Part shown: positions 1-8,804 of the stretch, one piece after another
Layout: each line of letters starts with the position of its first letter
Position numbering within the stretch: position 1 is the stretch's first letter
Origin: Candidatus Aalborgiella aggregata
GTDB taxonomy: Bacteria > Pseudomonadota > Gammaproteobacteria > Burkholderiales > Burkholderiaceae_C
Assembly (NCBI GenBank): GCA_016705065.1
Contig: JADIYY010000001.1
Location: forward strand, 930,001 to 994,000
Direction of reading: 5' to 3'
Length of the DNA stretch: 64,000 nucleotides
Notes under the pieces: model-generated
What the model saw: only the letters and a program-made list of their open reading frames with translations
The model's database searches: none
What the model was told of the DNA's origin: nothing
Translations under genes and position numbers: made by a program

Positions 1-686
1 ACGAAACGATCTTCCGGGCCATTCAATTCCGCCAAGTCGACACGCAGGTCTTCATCTTTCAAATGAATTTCGCAAAACGGGAAACTTCGTTGCAAATAAT
101 GCAGCTTGGTACTGGCGTGCGCCCACAAGGCTTGGCCGTTGCTGAGTAAAAAGTTAAAGGTGCCAAACTTGGTAATTTGCGGTGTCAATTCGCGCAAGGT
201 CAAGGTCAACTCATCGACGCTGGGCGCGCTGGCGTGGGACTTGGCCAGCTCTTGCATCAGCCAGCAAAATGCCAGTTCGCTGTCTGTGCTGCCCACTGGT
301 TTGAAGTTGCCGTGCAAACGTGGTGCGTAGTCTTTCAAATCACCATTGTGGGCAAACACCCAATTGCGTCCCCACAGTTCGCGCACGAATGGGTGACTGT
401 TTTCCAGCGACACATCGCCAACAGTTGCCTTGCGCACATGCGCCACCACGTTGTGGCTTTTGATAGGGTAGGTTTTAAGCAACTGCGCAATGGCTGAAGT
501 GGCCGCGCTTTCTTTATCAATAAAGCAACGCACGCCTTTACCGGGATTAGCGCCCTCGCCTTCAAAAAACGCAATACCCCAGCCGTCACCGTGGTGATCG
601 GTCGCGCCACCGCGCTGAGAAAACCCGGTGAAGCTCATGTTCACGCTTGCGGGCAAGTGGCTGTTCATTCCCAATAATTGGCACAT
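1..686 (-). CDS. class II glutamine amidotransferase (YafJ-like), 3' end cut off by window
   Basis: Reads from ATG at 684-686 leftward off the window, so only the N-terminal ~228 residues are present. The protein begins MCQLLGMNS, placing a Cys directly after the initiator Met, which is the hallmark N-terminal nucleophile of class II glutamine amidotransferases. Further family features are the HHGDGWG stretch near residue 32, HVRKAT (Arg/Lys substrate loop), WVFAHNGDL and a GSTDSEL motif. This pattern matches the stand-alone YafJ/Gn_AT_II group, whose acceptor substrate is not generally established. It is transcribed away from the DUF4124-type gene at 783. Function beyond glutamine amide hydrolysis/transfer is inference. 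Confidence 0.88.
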   Translation of the reverse strand, partial: MCQLLGMNSHLPASVNMSFTGFSQRGGATDHHGDGWGIAFFEGEGANPGKGVRCFIDKESAATSAIAQLLKTYPIKSHNVVAHVRKATVGDVSLENSHPFVRELWGRNWVFAHNGDLKDYAPRLHGNFKPVGSTDSELAFCWLMQELAKSHASAPSVDELTLTLRELTPQITKFGTFNFLLSNGQALWAHASTKLHYLQRSFPFCEIHLKDEDLRVDLAELNGPEDRF

Positions 687-782
687 GGCGTTGATTCTAA
701 TTCTAAAAATCCGACATCAAAATCAGTCACAATGCAGTTTTAAATTAAAAAATATTTGACCTCATATATTGTTTAGGAAGTT

Positions 783-1409
783 ATGCACCGAATGAAGATT
801 TTTATTTTTATAGCATTGGTCGCCATCAATCTACCAGCAATGGCTTTGTACAAATGCGCAACACCAAGCGGTGGTACAACATTTCAAGATGTACCTTGCA
901 CAGGCACGGGTGAAACAATGAATGTACAAGCCAATAGCAAACAGGCCATAGATTCAAGCTCGTCATCAGGCAATAGCACTTGTGAAAAAGCATTGTTGAC
1001 GACACAGAAATTCAATGATCCCTACAGCGTACAAATTGTTAGCATCACCAAAAGCGGTACGGAAGCCATACCTTATGCAAATACAAGCGTGGTCGCTACA
1101 AAATATTTACTTGTTGCAAACGCTAAAAATCCAAATGGTGCATATGAAGGTGAAAAATCGTACATCTGCTACACCAGCCCAGATGGAATGCGATTACTGC
1201 AATTCACCGCAAGCTCGAATTCTCGAAATCGACCGAATACCAATCAACCATCAGTTGAGGCTTCTGCGAAAGCAAAGTCAGCCAGATGTCCAACTTTGCA
1301 AGAAATTAAAGATATGGAAACAACAGCAAGCAGTATTCGATTGAGCGACAGCGAACGCAAAGAGCGACTCAAACAAATTGGCGAAGCACGATTGTGCGGA
1401 ACCAAATAG
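783..1409 (+). CDS. secreted DUF4124-type hypothetical protein
   Basis: 208 residues with a clear N-terminal signal peptide (hydrophobic run up to about residue 21, ending AMA). The segment immediately after cleavage, LYKCATPSGGTTFQDVPC, resembles the DUF4124 domain, a short Cys-containing module common in periplasmic proteins of beta- and gammaproteobacteria. The rest is polar, has further Cys residues that could form periplasmic disulfides, and no recognisable catalytic motif. An AGGAAG box sits close to the ATG at 783; a second in-frame ATG at 792 is an alternative start giving a more compact signal peptide. Function unknown; export to the periplasm is inferred from the signal peptide. Confidence 0.7.
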   Translation: MHRMKIFIFIALVAINLPAMALYKCATPSGGTTFQDVPCTGTGETMNVQANSKQAIDSSSSSGNSTCEKALLTTQKFNDPYSVQIVSITKSGTEAIPYANTSVVATKYLLVANAKNPNGAYEGEKSYICYTSPDGMRLLQFTASSNSRNRPNTNQPSVEASAKAKSARCPTLQEIKDMETTASSIRLSDSERKERLKQIGEARLCGTK

Positions 1410-1426
1410 TGACGACAGTGCTTGCC

Positions 1427-1651
1427 ATGTCTAATTCCATACCTGAAAACATCGTCGCCAGAATCGAAGCGCTGGAAATCAAAGCCAGCTTCGCCGATGA
1501 TGCCATTGATAAACTTGACCAAGTCATCATTCGGCAGCAATTGCAAATTGACCTATTAATCAAAGAAGTCACCGATCTGAGTCAATCACAATCCCAAAGC
1601 AACACAACAACCGAACGCAACTTACGTGATGAGCTACCGCCTCATTTTTAA
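1427..1651 (+). CDS. slyX: SlyX family protein
   Basis: 74 residues from ATG 1427 (an upstream alternative at 1394 would add an unconserved tail overlapping the previous gene). Heptad-rich sequence with ARIEALEIKASFADDAIDKL followed by a Q/L-rich coiled coil and the C-terminal LPPHF ending typical of SlyX. SlyX proteins are small coiled-coil proteins of unknown function. The gene starts only 18 bp after the DUF4124-type gene ends, so co-transcription is plausible. Confidence 0.85.
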   Translation: MSNSIPENIVARIEALEIKASFADDAIDKLDQVIIRQQLQIDLLIKEVTDLSQSQSQSNTTTERNLRDELPPHF

Positions 1652-1675
1652 CAGCCGCTAAAGAACAGCTCGCGA

Positions 1676-2929
1676 ATGGATTTATTTGTTAACTCTCAGA
1701 CTTTGCTTGGGCTTTGTGTTGCCCTAGGCATCGGTTTGTTGATTGGTGCTGAACGCGAACGTCGCAAGGATACTCATAAAACCGGAATCTCGGCGGGCAT
1801 TCGCACTTTTGCGGTGGTTGCCTTGCTAGGAGCCGTCAGCATTTTGCTTGGAGAATATGTGTTTGTGGTCGTCACCTTGGTTGTTGGCGGCTCGGCTTTA
1901 CTGGCATACAGAAATACGCGTGCACAAGAACCCGGTTTAACGACCGAACTGGCTTTGTTTTTAACCTGCCTTTTAGGCGGTTTAGCCCTGCGCGATGCAG
2001 CACTTGCTGCTGGCATAGGCGCGGTATTGGCACTGCTATTGGCAGCAAGAAACCGCATTCATTATTTCGTACGTAAAGTGCTGACCGAACAAGAGTTGCA
2101 TGATGTGATTTTGTTTTCCGCAGCAGCATTGATTGCATTGCCATTGGCTCCGAATCGCTTTATGGGACCATTTGATGCGTTCAACCCACATGCAGCGGTG
2201 CAGATCTTTGTGCTTGTAATGGCCATCAGTGCGTTGGGCTACATTGCCATGCGCTTGTTGGGGCCTCGATTTGGTCTGCCGCTGGCCGGTTTTGCCTCTG
2301 GTTTTGTTTCAAGCACGGCAACTATTTTCTCAATGGGTACACGAGTCAGCCAAGCTTCGTCACAAATGCCAGGCGCAGTAGCGGGTGCTGCGCTGTCCTC
2401 TATCGCCACCATCATTCAAATGGCAATTGTTATCGCCAGCGTTCAACCCACATTGCTGGTCAATCTGGCAAAGCCCTTGGTATTTGGAGGTGTGGTGGCT
2501 TTTATTTACGGCCTGATCTTTATGGTCAAAGCGATGAAGCAAACCAAACAAACGTATGACCAAGACTTGGGGCGCGCCTTTGATCTGAAGACAGCCGTCG
2601 GTTTTGCCGCCATCATCAGCTTGGCGATATTATTTGCTGCATTTTTGAACAATTGGTTGGGTGTGCAAGGTCTCAACATCAGCACCGCAGCTACTGGTTT
2701 GGTTGATACGCACGCGGCCGCGGTATCTGTTGCATCGCTGGTATCAGCCCATAAAATTTCTAGCCAGCAAGCAATAATGCCTGTGTTGATTGGTCTCTCA
2801 AGCAACACCCTAATGAAAGCCATCGTCGCATACAAATCTGGCGGCGTTCAGTACGCAATCAGAATTATTCCAGGACTGGTGCTGATGATTGCTGCGGTTT
2901 GGGTCGGCGCTTGGTTAACACCTACTTAG
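1676..2929 (+). CDS. MgtC/SapB-DUF4010 family membrane protein
   Basis: 417 residues, almost entirely hydrophobic with about 11-12 predicted membrane spans. The N-terminal part carries the MgtC-type signature: LGLCVALGIGLLIGAERERR at residues ~11-30, followed by GIRTFAVVALLGA. The remainder (from ~residue 180) matches the DUF4010 architecture with GFASGFVSSTATIFSMGTR and a conserved DTHAAAVSVASL segment. Members are inner-membrane proteins; the MgtC half is associated with Mg2+/acid stress in other bacteria, but no transport substrate is established for this fusion. It converges on priA, with a dispersed repeat copy between the two stop codons. Confidence 0.8.
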   Translation: MDLFVNSQTLLGLCVALGIGLLIGAERERRKDTHKTGISAGIRTFAVVALLGAVSILLGEYVFVVVTLVVGGSALLAYRNTRAQEPGLTTELALFLTCLLGGLALRDAALAAGIGAVLALLLAARNRIHYFVRKVLTEQELHDVILFSAAALIALPLAPNRFMGPFDAFNPHAAVQIFVLVMAISALGYIAMRLLGPRFGLPLAGFASGFVSSTATIFSMGTRVSQASSQMPGAVAGAALSSIATIIQMAIVIASVQPTLLVNLAKPLVFGGVVAFIYGLIFMVKAMKQTKQTYDQDLGRAFDLKTAVGFAAIISLAILFAAFLNNWLGVQGLNISTAATGLVDTHAAAVSVASLVSAHKISSQQAIMPVLIGLSSNTLMKAIVAYKSGGVQYAIRIIPGLVLMIAAVWVGAWLTPT

Positions 2930-2944
2930 TAAAGTTTTATATAA

Positions 2945-3000
2945 AATTAGCCATTATCCGGCGTATTTATTGCCTAGTTTGCTATTAAATACATAGCATT
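2945..3000 (+). repeat. dispersed hairpin repeat, copy R1
   Basis: Matches the window-wide consensus core CCGGCGTATTTATTGCCTA followed by a TGCTAT/ATAGCA hairpin (TGCTATTAAATACATAGCA). It lies between the convergent stop codons of the MgtC-like gene and priA, where the hairpin could also help transcription end. Confidence 0.8.
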
Positions 3001-3011
3001 CTAGAATAAAA

Positions 3012-5213
3012 CTAAATCACCAATGGATCCACATCTACCGCCCAGCGAATGATGCCTTTGGCGGGTGTTTTGTGCAGCACGGTTTGCCATTGCTGCAAAA
3101 ACTGTTGCAATGCTTTGCGGGATGATGACTCAATCAGCATTTGGGCGCGTTCGACATTGGCGATGCGTTGCATGCTCATGGGCACTGCACCGTAGACTGA
3201 AACCAATTGAAGCATATCGTTTTGTGAACCATTATCAGATTTTGCTTGCGCCAAGATGGTTTCACGCGCTGTATTGAGAAAGGCTTGCGCGACCTCTTGT
3301 GTGCGTGCCTCTGCGCGCACCAAAGCGCTGTAGCCAAAGGGTGACATCATGGCGGCTTCGCGGTCTTTCAGTTGGGTTTTAGCAAAGCCAGCGTAATCGT
3401 GTTTCTTCAGCGCAATGTACAGTGGGTGCTGAGGGTGTTGGGTTTGAATCCACATCTCACTTTGTCCGCCCTGCGCTGCGTCGCGCCCGGCTCGTCCGGC
3501 CGCTTGCATCAGCAAAGCAAACAAACGCTCTGGCGCTCTGAAGTCGCTGGAAAATAAGGCCGTATCGGGATTGACCGCTGCCACCAAGGTGATGTTGCGA
3601 AAGTCGTGTCCTTTGGCAATCATTTGTGTACCCACCAGAACATCGACTTCACCTGCATGCACTTGGGCCAACTGTTGTTGCAATGCCCCTTTGAGTTTGG
3701 TGCTGTCGGCATCAATACGGGCAATACGCACCGCTTCGCCGTTGGGGCGTTTGACATCGCGTAGCAAATCAGCCAAGTGTTCTTCTAATTGCTCTGTGCC
3801 GCGGCCGATTGGGTTGATGTCGGTATTGCCACAAGCAGGGCAAGCACGCGGTACACGCTCGGTAAAACCGCAGTGGTGACAGCGTAAGGTGCGATCAATT
3901 TTGTGAAACACGCGGTAGGCGCTGCAATGCGGACATTCGCTTTTCCATCCGCAATCGGCGCAATGCAAAACAGGTGCATAGCCACGGCGGTTCAAAAAAA
4001 TGATGCTTTGTTCGCCACGCCGAATTCGTTCGGCAATAGCGGCTAAGAGAGGTGGTGACACCACCGTTTTCTTCGGCTGGTGCGCCATGTTCACCAGCAC
4101 CACTTCAGGTAAAGCACTGCTACCCACGCGGTCCAACATCGACAAGCGTTTATAGCGCCCCTGTGTTTCTGCCCCAGACTGACTGTGATGCCAACTTTCA
4201 AACGACGGTGTGGCAGAGCCTAAGATGACTTTTGCATTGTCCAATTTACCTCTGTACACCGCCAAGTCTCTCGCCGAGTAACGTGCACCATCTTGGCTTT
4301 TGTAACTTGGGTCATGCTCTTCGTCCACCACAATCAAATTGAGATGCGGCATGGATGCAAATATGGCCATGCGTGTGCCCAACACAATGCGTGCCCTGCC
4401 ATCATGTGCGGCTAACCAGCTTTTCAATCGCTGTGGGTTGGTCATGCCGCTGTGCATGGAGACGACGGCATCGTCACCAAATAGCGGGCAAAAACGTTCC
4501 CGCACACGTTCTTCCAATTGCGGGGTTAAATTGATCTCGGGCACCATCATCAGCACCTGGGCTTTTTTATCGCTCTGTAAAACTTTGTTGGCGGCTTGCA
4601 AATAAACTTCAGTTTTGCCACTGCCAGTTGCGCCATAAAGCAGAAATGGACCATCATGCGAATCCATATCAGCCAACACCGTTAATTGCTGTGAGGTGAG
4701 CTTGACAGATGTAGCCAAATATTCATTCTCGTTATTTACAGGCTTTATTTCGCCAGTGTTTGGGTCGATGGTGGTATTTGATTTAACTTGTTTTTTCAAA
4801 CGCCGTTGCATTTGCGTGGCATCCAAAGTGCGAAGCTGCGGTGGCAATGCGGACAAAGCCACTTCACCCAAAGAGCGCTGGTAGTAAATGGCTGCAAATG
4901 AAATGAACTGGCGCCACGTATCGCTAAGCGGCGTTAAACCTAAATCGGCCGAAATGGGTTTAATCTCCACTGCTTTGCCATCTCGGCTCAACATCTCAGG
5001 TGGCGCTTCTTTCAGAACTTGCCAAACCACACCTAATAATTCTCGCGTTCCCAAAGTTACCCGCACCAATGCGCCAGGCGCTAACGCGACTGGGCTTTGG
5101 TACGTCAATGCCTGCGACAGCTTGCTGTGCACAGGTGTTTGCACCAAAATAGAGAGCCAATGAGTTTGCTTAAGGGGCATGCGCTGTGTCAAACAAAAGT
5201 GCAATAAAGACAT
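3012..5213 (-). CDS. priA: primosomal replication restart helicase PriA
   Basis: 733 residues, the normal PriA size. N-terminal DNA-binding region, then a helicase core with Walker A LLYGATGSGKTEVYLQ near residue 193 and the DEEH box (VVDEEHDPSYKSQ). The zinc-binding insertion is intact: eight cysteines in CADCG, CPHC, CHHCG and CPACG pairs. A later helicase motif LMQAAGRAGRDA is present. PriA reloads the replisome at stalled forks by unwinding and recruiting PriB/DnaT/DnaB. The ATG at 5211-5213 is preceded by a GGAAAA stretch; a shorter start at MPLKQTHW (residue 12) is possible. Divergent from the TetR gene at 5280. Confidence 0.96.
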   Translation of the reverse strand: MSLLHFCLTQRMPLKQTHWLSILVQTPVHSKLSQALTYQSPVALAPGALVRVTLGTRELLGVVWQVLKEAPPEMLSRDGKAVEIKPISADLGLTPLSDTWRQFISFAAIYYQRSLGEVALSALPPQLRTLDATQMQRRLKKQVKSNTTIDPNTGEIKPVNNENEYLATSVKLTSQQLTVLADMDSHDGPFLLYGATGSGKTEVYLQAANKVLQSDKKAQVLMMVPEINLTPQLEERVRERFCPLFGDDAVVSMHSGMTNPQRLKSWLAAHDGRARIVLGTRMAIFASMPHLNLIVVDEEHDPSYKSQDGARYSARDLAVYRGKLDNAKVILGSATPSFESWHHSQSGAETQGRYKRLSMLDRVGSSALPEVVLVNMAHQPKKTVVSPPLLAAIAERIRRGEQSIIFLNRRGYAPVLHCADCGWKSECPHCSAYRVFHKIDRTLRCHHCGFTERVPRACPACGNTDINPIGRGTEQLEEHLADLLRDVKRPNGEAVRIARIDADSTKLKGALQQQLAQVHAGEVDVLVGTQMIAKGHDFRNITLVAAVNPDTALFSSDFRAPERLFALLMQAAGRAGRDAAQGGQSEMWIQTQHPQHPLYIALKKHDYAGFAKTQLKDREAAMMSPFGYSALVRAEARTQEVAQAFLNTARETILAQAKSDNGSQNDMLQLVSVYGAVPMSMQRIANVERAQMLIESSSRKALQQFLQQWQTVLHKTPAKGIIRWAVDVDPLVI

Positions 5214-5279
5214 TTTTCCATATAGTCTCTTATTATCACAGGCTATATTTCGGTCGCAATCTGCGATACAGTATGAATC

Positions 5280-5936
5280 ATGGTTAAAAAAGCACCGCGC
5301 CGTACGGCGGAACGAATTTTAGAAGTCACATTGGATTTGTTCAATCGCTTTGGCGAGCCCAATGTTTCCACCACGCTGATTTCTGCTGAGCTGCGCATCA
5401 GCCCCGGTAATCTGTACTACCACTACCCTGCTAAAGACGAACTCATCAATGCCCTATTTGACCGTTATGAACGTGCATTGAATGAACTGCTGCACGCTAG
5501 CGACAATGTGCGTAATGTGGAGGATGCTTGGTTCTTCATGCACAGTTTGTTTGAAATTATTTGGCAATACCGCTTCTTGTACCGCGATTTGAATGATTTG
5601 CTAAGCAAAAATCGCCGCTTAGAAACGCATTTTCAGTGGATTTTGAAAAACAAAACCCAATCAATTAAATCGCTGCTAGACGGTATGAGCCGAGGTGGCG
5701 CAGTGCATATTGATTCGCGTGAAGTGGAAGCAACTGCCACCAGCATGGTGGTGGTATTGACGTACTGGCTGAGTTTTGAATATGTCCGGGATCCGCGCCA
5801 TGCATTAGAAGCAGAAAATGCACAAACCGCTTTATTGCGCGGTGCACACCATGTGTTGCATTTGTTAGTTCCGTATTTAGAAGCTTCGCAACGCGCACAT
5901 TTGCTGGGTTTGGTCGATTCGTACCGCAATGCTTAA
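5280..5936 (+). CDS. TetR/AcrR family transcriptional regulator
   Basis: 218 residues. The N-terminal helix-turn-helix region reads RILEVTLDLFNRFGEPNVST then SPGNLYYHYPAKDELI, the typical TetR DNA-binding domain with the NLYYHYP recognition helix. The C-terminal ligand-binding part has a TetR_C_33-like look (LYRDLNDLLSKNRRLETHF). It lies between divergent priA and the downstream same-strand LysR gene (45 bp gap). Its effector and targets cannot be told from sequence. Confidence 0.88.
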   Translation: MVKKAPRRTAERILEVTLDLFNRFGEPNVSTTLISAELRISPGNLYYHYPAKDELINALFDRYERALNELLHASDNVRNVEDAWFFMHSLFEIIWQYRFLYRDLNDLLSKNRRLETHFQWILKNKTQSIKSLLDGMSRGGAVHIDSREVEATATSMVVVLTYWLSFEYVRDPRHALEAENAQTALLRGAHHVLHLLVPYLEASQRAHLLGLVDSYRNA

Positions 5937-5981
5937 AGTATTTGCGTACGCTAAACAAAATAAATCCAAACAATCACAAAA

Positions 5982-6926
5982 ATGGAAACCAAATGGCTTG
6001 AGGACTTTGTCAGCTTGGCTGAAACGCGCAGTTTCAGCCGCTCAGCGCAACTGCGCCACGTCACGCAACCCGCTTTTTCACGACGCATACAAGCATTAGA
6101 AGCATGGGCGGGTACCGATTTGGTGGACCGCAGCTCCTACCCCACACGCCTCACTGCTGCTGGCGAAACACTGTACGACCAGTCCCTTGAGATGTTGCGG
6201 GCTTTGCAAAGTACACGTGCCATGCTACGGGGACACACTTCGGCAGGACAAGACGTGATTGAATTTGCCGTGCCACATACTTTGGCTTTCACGTTTTTCC
6301 CAGCATGGATGTCCGAACTGCGCGACAATTTCGGGCCAATTAAAAGTCGATTGATAGCGCAAAACGTGCACGATGCAGTGATGCGTTTGGCAGAAGGTAA
6401 TTGCGATTTGTTGATTGCTTACCACCATCCTTCGCAACCCTTTCAACTGGATGCAGAACGCTATGAAATGGTAAGCTTGGGTCAGGAAGTAATAGCACCT
6501 TACGTGAAACCAGATACCGACGGCAAACCACTGTTCACACTACCCGGTAGCGCTGCCCGACCACTGCCCTATTTAGGCTATGCGCCAGGTGCGTATTTGG
6601 GCATGGTGGTTGATTTGATTTTGAAAGAATCCAAAACCGCTATCCACCTTGACAGGGTTTATGAAACCGACATGTCTGAAGGCCTCAAAGCCATGGCCAT
6701 GGAAGGTCACGGTATTGCGTTTTTACCTTTTAGCGCTGTGAAAAACGAACTGCGCACCAAACGATTGGTGCCTGCCACACCACCCGAGATGAAAGATTTA
6801 ACATTGGCTATGGACTTGCGTGCCTACCGCGAAAAACCAGCAAGCAATGAAGTGACCAAAGGGGCAGCACAAGCCTTATGGGCGTATTTGGTTCAAAACA
6901 AAAGCCCTGATGCAAAAAAATCATAA
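5982..6926 (+). CDS. LysR family transcriptional regulator, HypT-like
   Basis: 314 residues. The N-terminus METKWLEDFVSLAETRSFSR followed by QPAFSRRIQALEAW strongly resembles E. coli HypT/YjiE (hypochlorite-responsive LysR regulator) rather than the average LysR protein, whose start is usually M-x-x-L-x-x-F. The C-terminal part is the periplasmic-binding-like effector domain. It sits directly upstream of the gltIJKL transporter, which it might regulate, but HypT-type proteins in other species respond to oxidants. Assignment to the HypT subgroup rests on the N-terminal signature only. Confidence 0.85.
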   Translation: METKWLEDFVSLAETRSFSRSAQLRHVTQPAFSRRIQALEAWAGTDLVDRSSYPTRLTAAGETLYDQSLEMLRALQSTRAMLRGHTSAGQDVIEFAVPHTLAFTFFPAWMSELRDNFGPIKSRLIAQNVHDAVMRLAEGNCDLLIAYHHPSQPFQLDAERYEMVSLGQEVIAPYVKPDTDGKPLFTLPGSAARPLPYLGYAPGAYLGMVVDLILKESKTAIHLDRVYETDMSEGLKAMAMEGHGIAFLPFSAVKNELRTKRLVPATPPEMKDLTLAMDLRAYREKPASNEVTKGAAQALWAYLVQNKSPDAKKS

Positions 6927-6948
6927 TTTTTGAGACATTTGGCATCAT

Positions 6949-6964
6949 TGGCACGAAAATTGAT
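6949..6964 (+). promoter_or_regulatory. sigma-54-like promoter upstream of gltI
   Basis: TGGCACGAAAATTGAT matches the -24/-12 consensus TGGCACG-N4-TTGCW with intact GG at -24 but GA instead of GC at -12. It lies 116 bp before the gltI start. In pseudomonads the equivalent acidic amino acid transporter is sigma-54 dependent, which makes this site plausible but unproven. Confidence 0.35.
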
Positions 6965-7079
6965 AGTAAACCTAGGGTAATCCCGAAATCCTAAAACTCT
7001 ACAATCACGTTGTGGAAGCTCATAGGAGTCTTCCCCTTTTTATTTTTTTATCAACCACTTTTTTTGAAAGAATCAAGCC

Positions 7080-7979
7080 ATGAAAAAGCAACTCATTGCA
7101 CTCGCAGTACTGGCCGCCACGAGCAGCGCCGTATTCGCACAAGCCAACGACACCTTGGCCAAAGTTAAAGCCTCTGGCAGCATCACCATGGGTGTGCGTG
7201 ATTCATCAGGCGCTTTGTCATACACATTGGGTGATGGCAAATACGCTGGCTACCATGTCGAAGTCTGCCAAAACATCATTGCTGATATCTCTAAAGCAGT
7301 GGGTAAAAAATTGGATGTGAAATACACACCTGTGACATCACAAAACCGCATTCCATTGGTGCAAAACGGCACTGTGGACATTGAATGCGGTTCAACCACC
7401 AACAACGCGACGCGCCAAAAAGATGTGTCATTCGTTGTCACAACCTTTGTTGAGGAAGTACGCATTGCTGTCAAAGCAAACAGCGGCATCACTAGCATTG
7501 CGCAATTGAAAGACAAAAATGTTGCAACGACAACAGGTACTACTTCAGTGCAGTTATTGCGTAAAAATGAACGTGCATCTGGTATCGACTTCAAAGAAGT
7601 ATTCGGCAAAGACCACGCTGACAGCTTCTTGTTGCTCGAATCTGGCCGCGCTGACGCTTTTGTGATGGACGGGCAAATTTTGGCTGGCAACATCGCCACA
7701 TCGAAAAACCCAGCTGATTACAAAATTGTGGGTGAAGTGTTGAGTGTTGAGCCTATTGCCATCATGATACGTAAGGATGACCCTGCGATGAAGAAATTGG
7801 CAGATGACACTGTGAAGGCCATGATCAAATCAGGTGCTTTAGCAAAGATGTATGACAAATGGTTCATGCAGCCTATCCCTCCTAAAAATACCAAAGTGGG
7901 TTTACCTGCCAGCGAAGCAACCAAAGCTGCTTGGGCTACACCTAACGACAACCCAGTTGAGTCATACGTGAAGAAATAA
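7080..7979 (+). CDS. gltI: glutamate/aspartate ABC transporter periplasmic binding protein GltI
   Basis: 299 residues with a classical signal peptide (MKKQLIALAVLAATSS, cleavage near AVFA-QAN). The mature part is a family 3 solute-binding protein: GVRDSSGALSYTLGDGKYAGYHVEVC, the CGSTTNNATRQKDVSFV hinge region and FLLLESGRADAFVMDGQIL are close to E. coli GltI. It captures glutamate/aspartate in the periplasm and delivers it to GltJK. First gene of gltIJKL, separated from gltJ by a terminator-like hairpin at 8031-8068 that probably lets the binding protein be made in excess over the permease. Confidence 0.95.
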   Translation: MKKQLIALAVLAATSSAVFAQANDTLAKVKASGSITMGVRDSSGALSYTLGDGKYAGYHVEVCQNIIADISKAVGKKLDVKYTPVTSQNRIPLVQNGTVDIECGSTTNNATRQKDVSFVVTTFVEEVRIAVKANSGITSIAQLKDKNVATTTGTTSVQLLRKNERASGIDFKEVFGKDHADSFLLLESGRADAFVMDGQILAGNIATSKNPADYKIVGEVLSVEPIAIMIRKDDPAMKKLADDTVKAMIKSGALAKMYDKWFMQPIPPKNTKVGLPASEATKAAWATPNDNPVESYVKK

Positions 7980-8030
7980 TTGAAGTTTGACCTTCAATTC
8001 ATGAATGCTTAGCATACATAGCTAGTCAAT

Positions 8031-8068
8031 ACCCCGCCTAGGCACAGCTTTGGCGGGGTTTGTTTTTT
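8031..8068 (+). terminator. intercistronic hairpin between gltI and gltJ (partial terminator)
   Basis: ACCCCGCC (8031-8038) pairs with GGCGGGGT (8052-8059) across a 13-nt loop and is followed by a T-rich run (TTGTTTTTT). The structure is within an operon, so attenuation or mRNA stabilisation of gltI is the likely role. Confidence 0.75.
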
Positions 8069-8080
8069 GAAAGCAGAAAT

Positions 8081-8803
8081 ATGTTTTTAGACTGGAAAGT
8101 TTTTTTAACCGATGATGGCGGTGGTCGCACTTACCTAGAATGGATGATTCAATCTTGGGGTTGGACACTGTCGGTGGCGGGTTGTGCCTACATCGTTGCC
8201 ATGCTATTTGGCGTCATCATCGGCACAATTCGCACACTGCCCAATAGTCCTTTGTTGGTGCGATTGGGCAACGCATGGGTTGAACTGTTTCGTAACATCC
8301 CTTTATTGGTGCAGATATTCTTGTGGTATTTTGTTGTGCCTAAAATTATCCCGGCGCTGCAACAAGTGCCAGGCTTTATTTTGGTGGTATTGGCATTGGG
8401 CTTTTTTACTTCTGCGCGGATTGCAGAGCAAGTGCGCGCCGGCATCCAATCGTTACCCAAAGGCCAACGCTACGCCGCAAGTGCCATGGGATTTACCACT
8501 TGGCAGTCATACCGTTACGTTCTGTTGCCAATGTGCTTTCGCATCATCATGCCGCCACTGACTTCTGAGACCATGAACATGTTGAAGAATTCCTCAGTCG
8601 CATTTGCTGTGTCTGTGGCAGAGCTCACATGGTTTTATACACAAGCTGCAGAAGAAACGTCCAAAGGAATTGAAATTTTCTTAGGTGTGACAGCTATGTA
8701 TGTCATATCTGCATTTGCAGTGAACCGCATCATGGCGTTTATTGAAAAGAAAATCCAAATCCCTGGCTTCATTGTCGCTGGTGGCACAGGCGGGGGGCAT
8801 TGA
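8081..8803 (+). CDS. gltJ: glutamate/aspartate ABC transporter permease GltJ
   Basis: 240 residues from ATG 8081; an upstream TTG at 8060 lies inside the terminator-like hairpin and is unlikely. The protein is a polar amino acid permease of the HisM/GltJ type with about five spans and the cytoplasmic EAA-loop (EQVRAGIQSLPKGQRYAASAM) that docks the ATPase. Family features ELFRNIPLLVQIFLWYFVVP and PPLTSETMNMLKNSSVA align with E. coli GltJ. Its stop (8801-8803) is one base before the gltK ATG (8805), indicating tight translational coupling. Confidence 0.94.
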   Translation: MFLDWKVFLTDDGGGRTYLEWMIQSWGWTLSVAGCAYIVAMLFGVIIGTIRTLPNSPLLVRLGNAWVELFRNIPLLVQIFLWYFVVPKIIPALQQVPGFILVVLALGFFTSARIAEQVRAGIQSLPKGQRYAASAMGFTTWQSYRYVLLPMCFRIIMPPLTSETMNMLKNSSVAFAVSVAELTWFYTQAAEETSKGIEIFLGVTAMYVISAFAVNRIMAFIEKKIQIPGFIVAGGTGGGH

Positions 8804-8804
8804 T

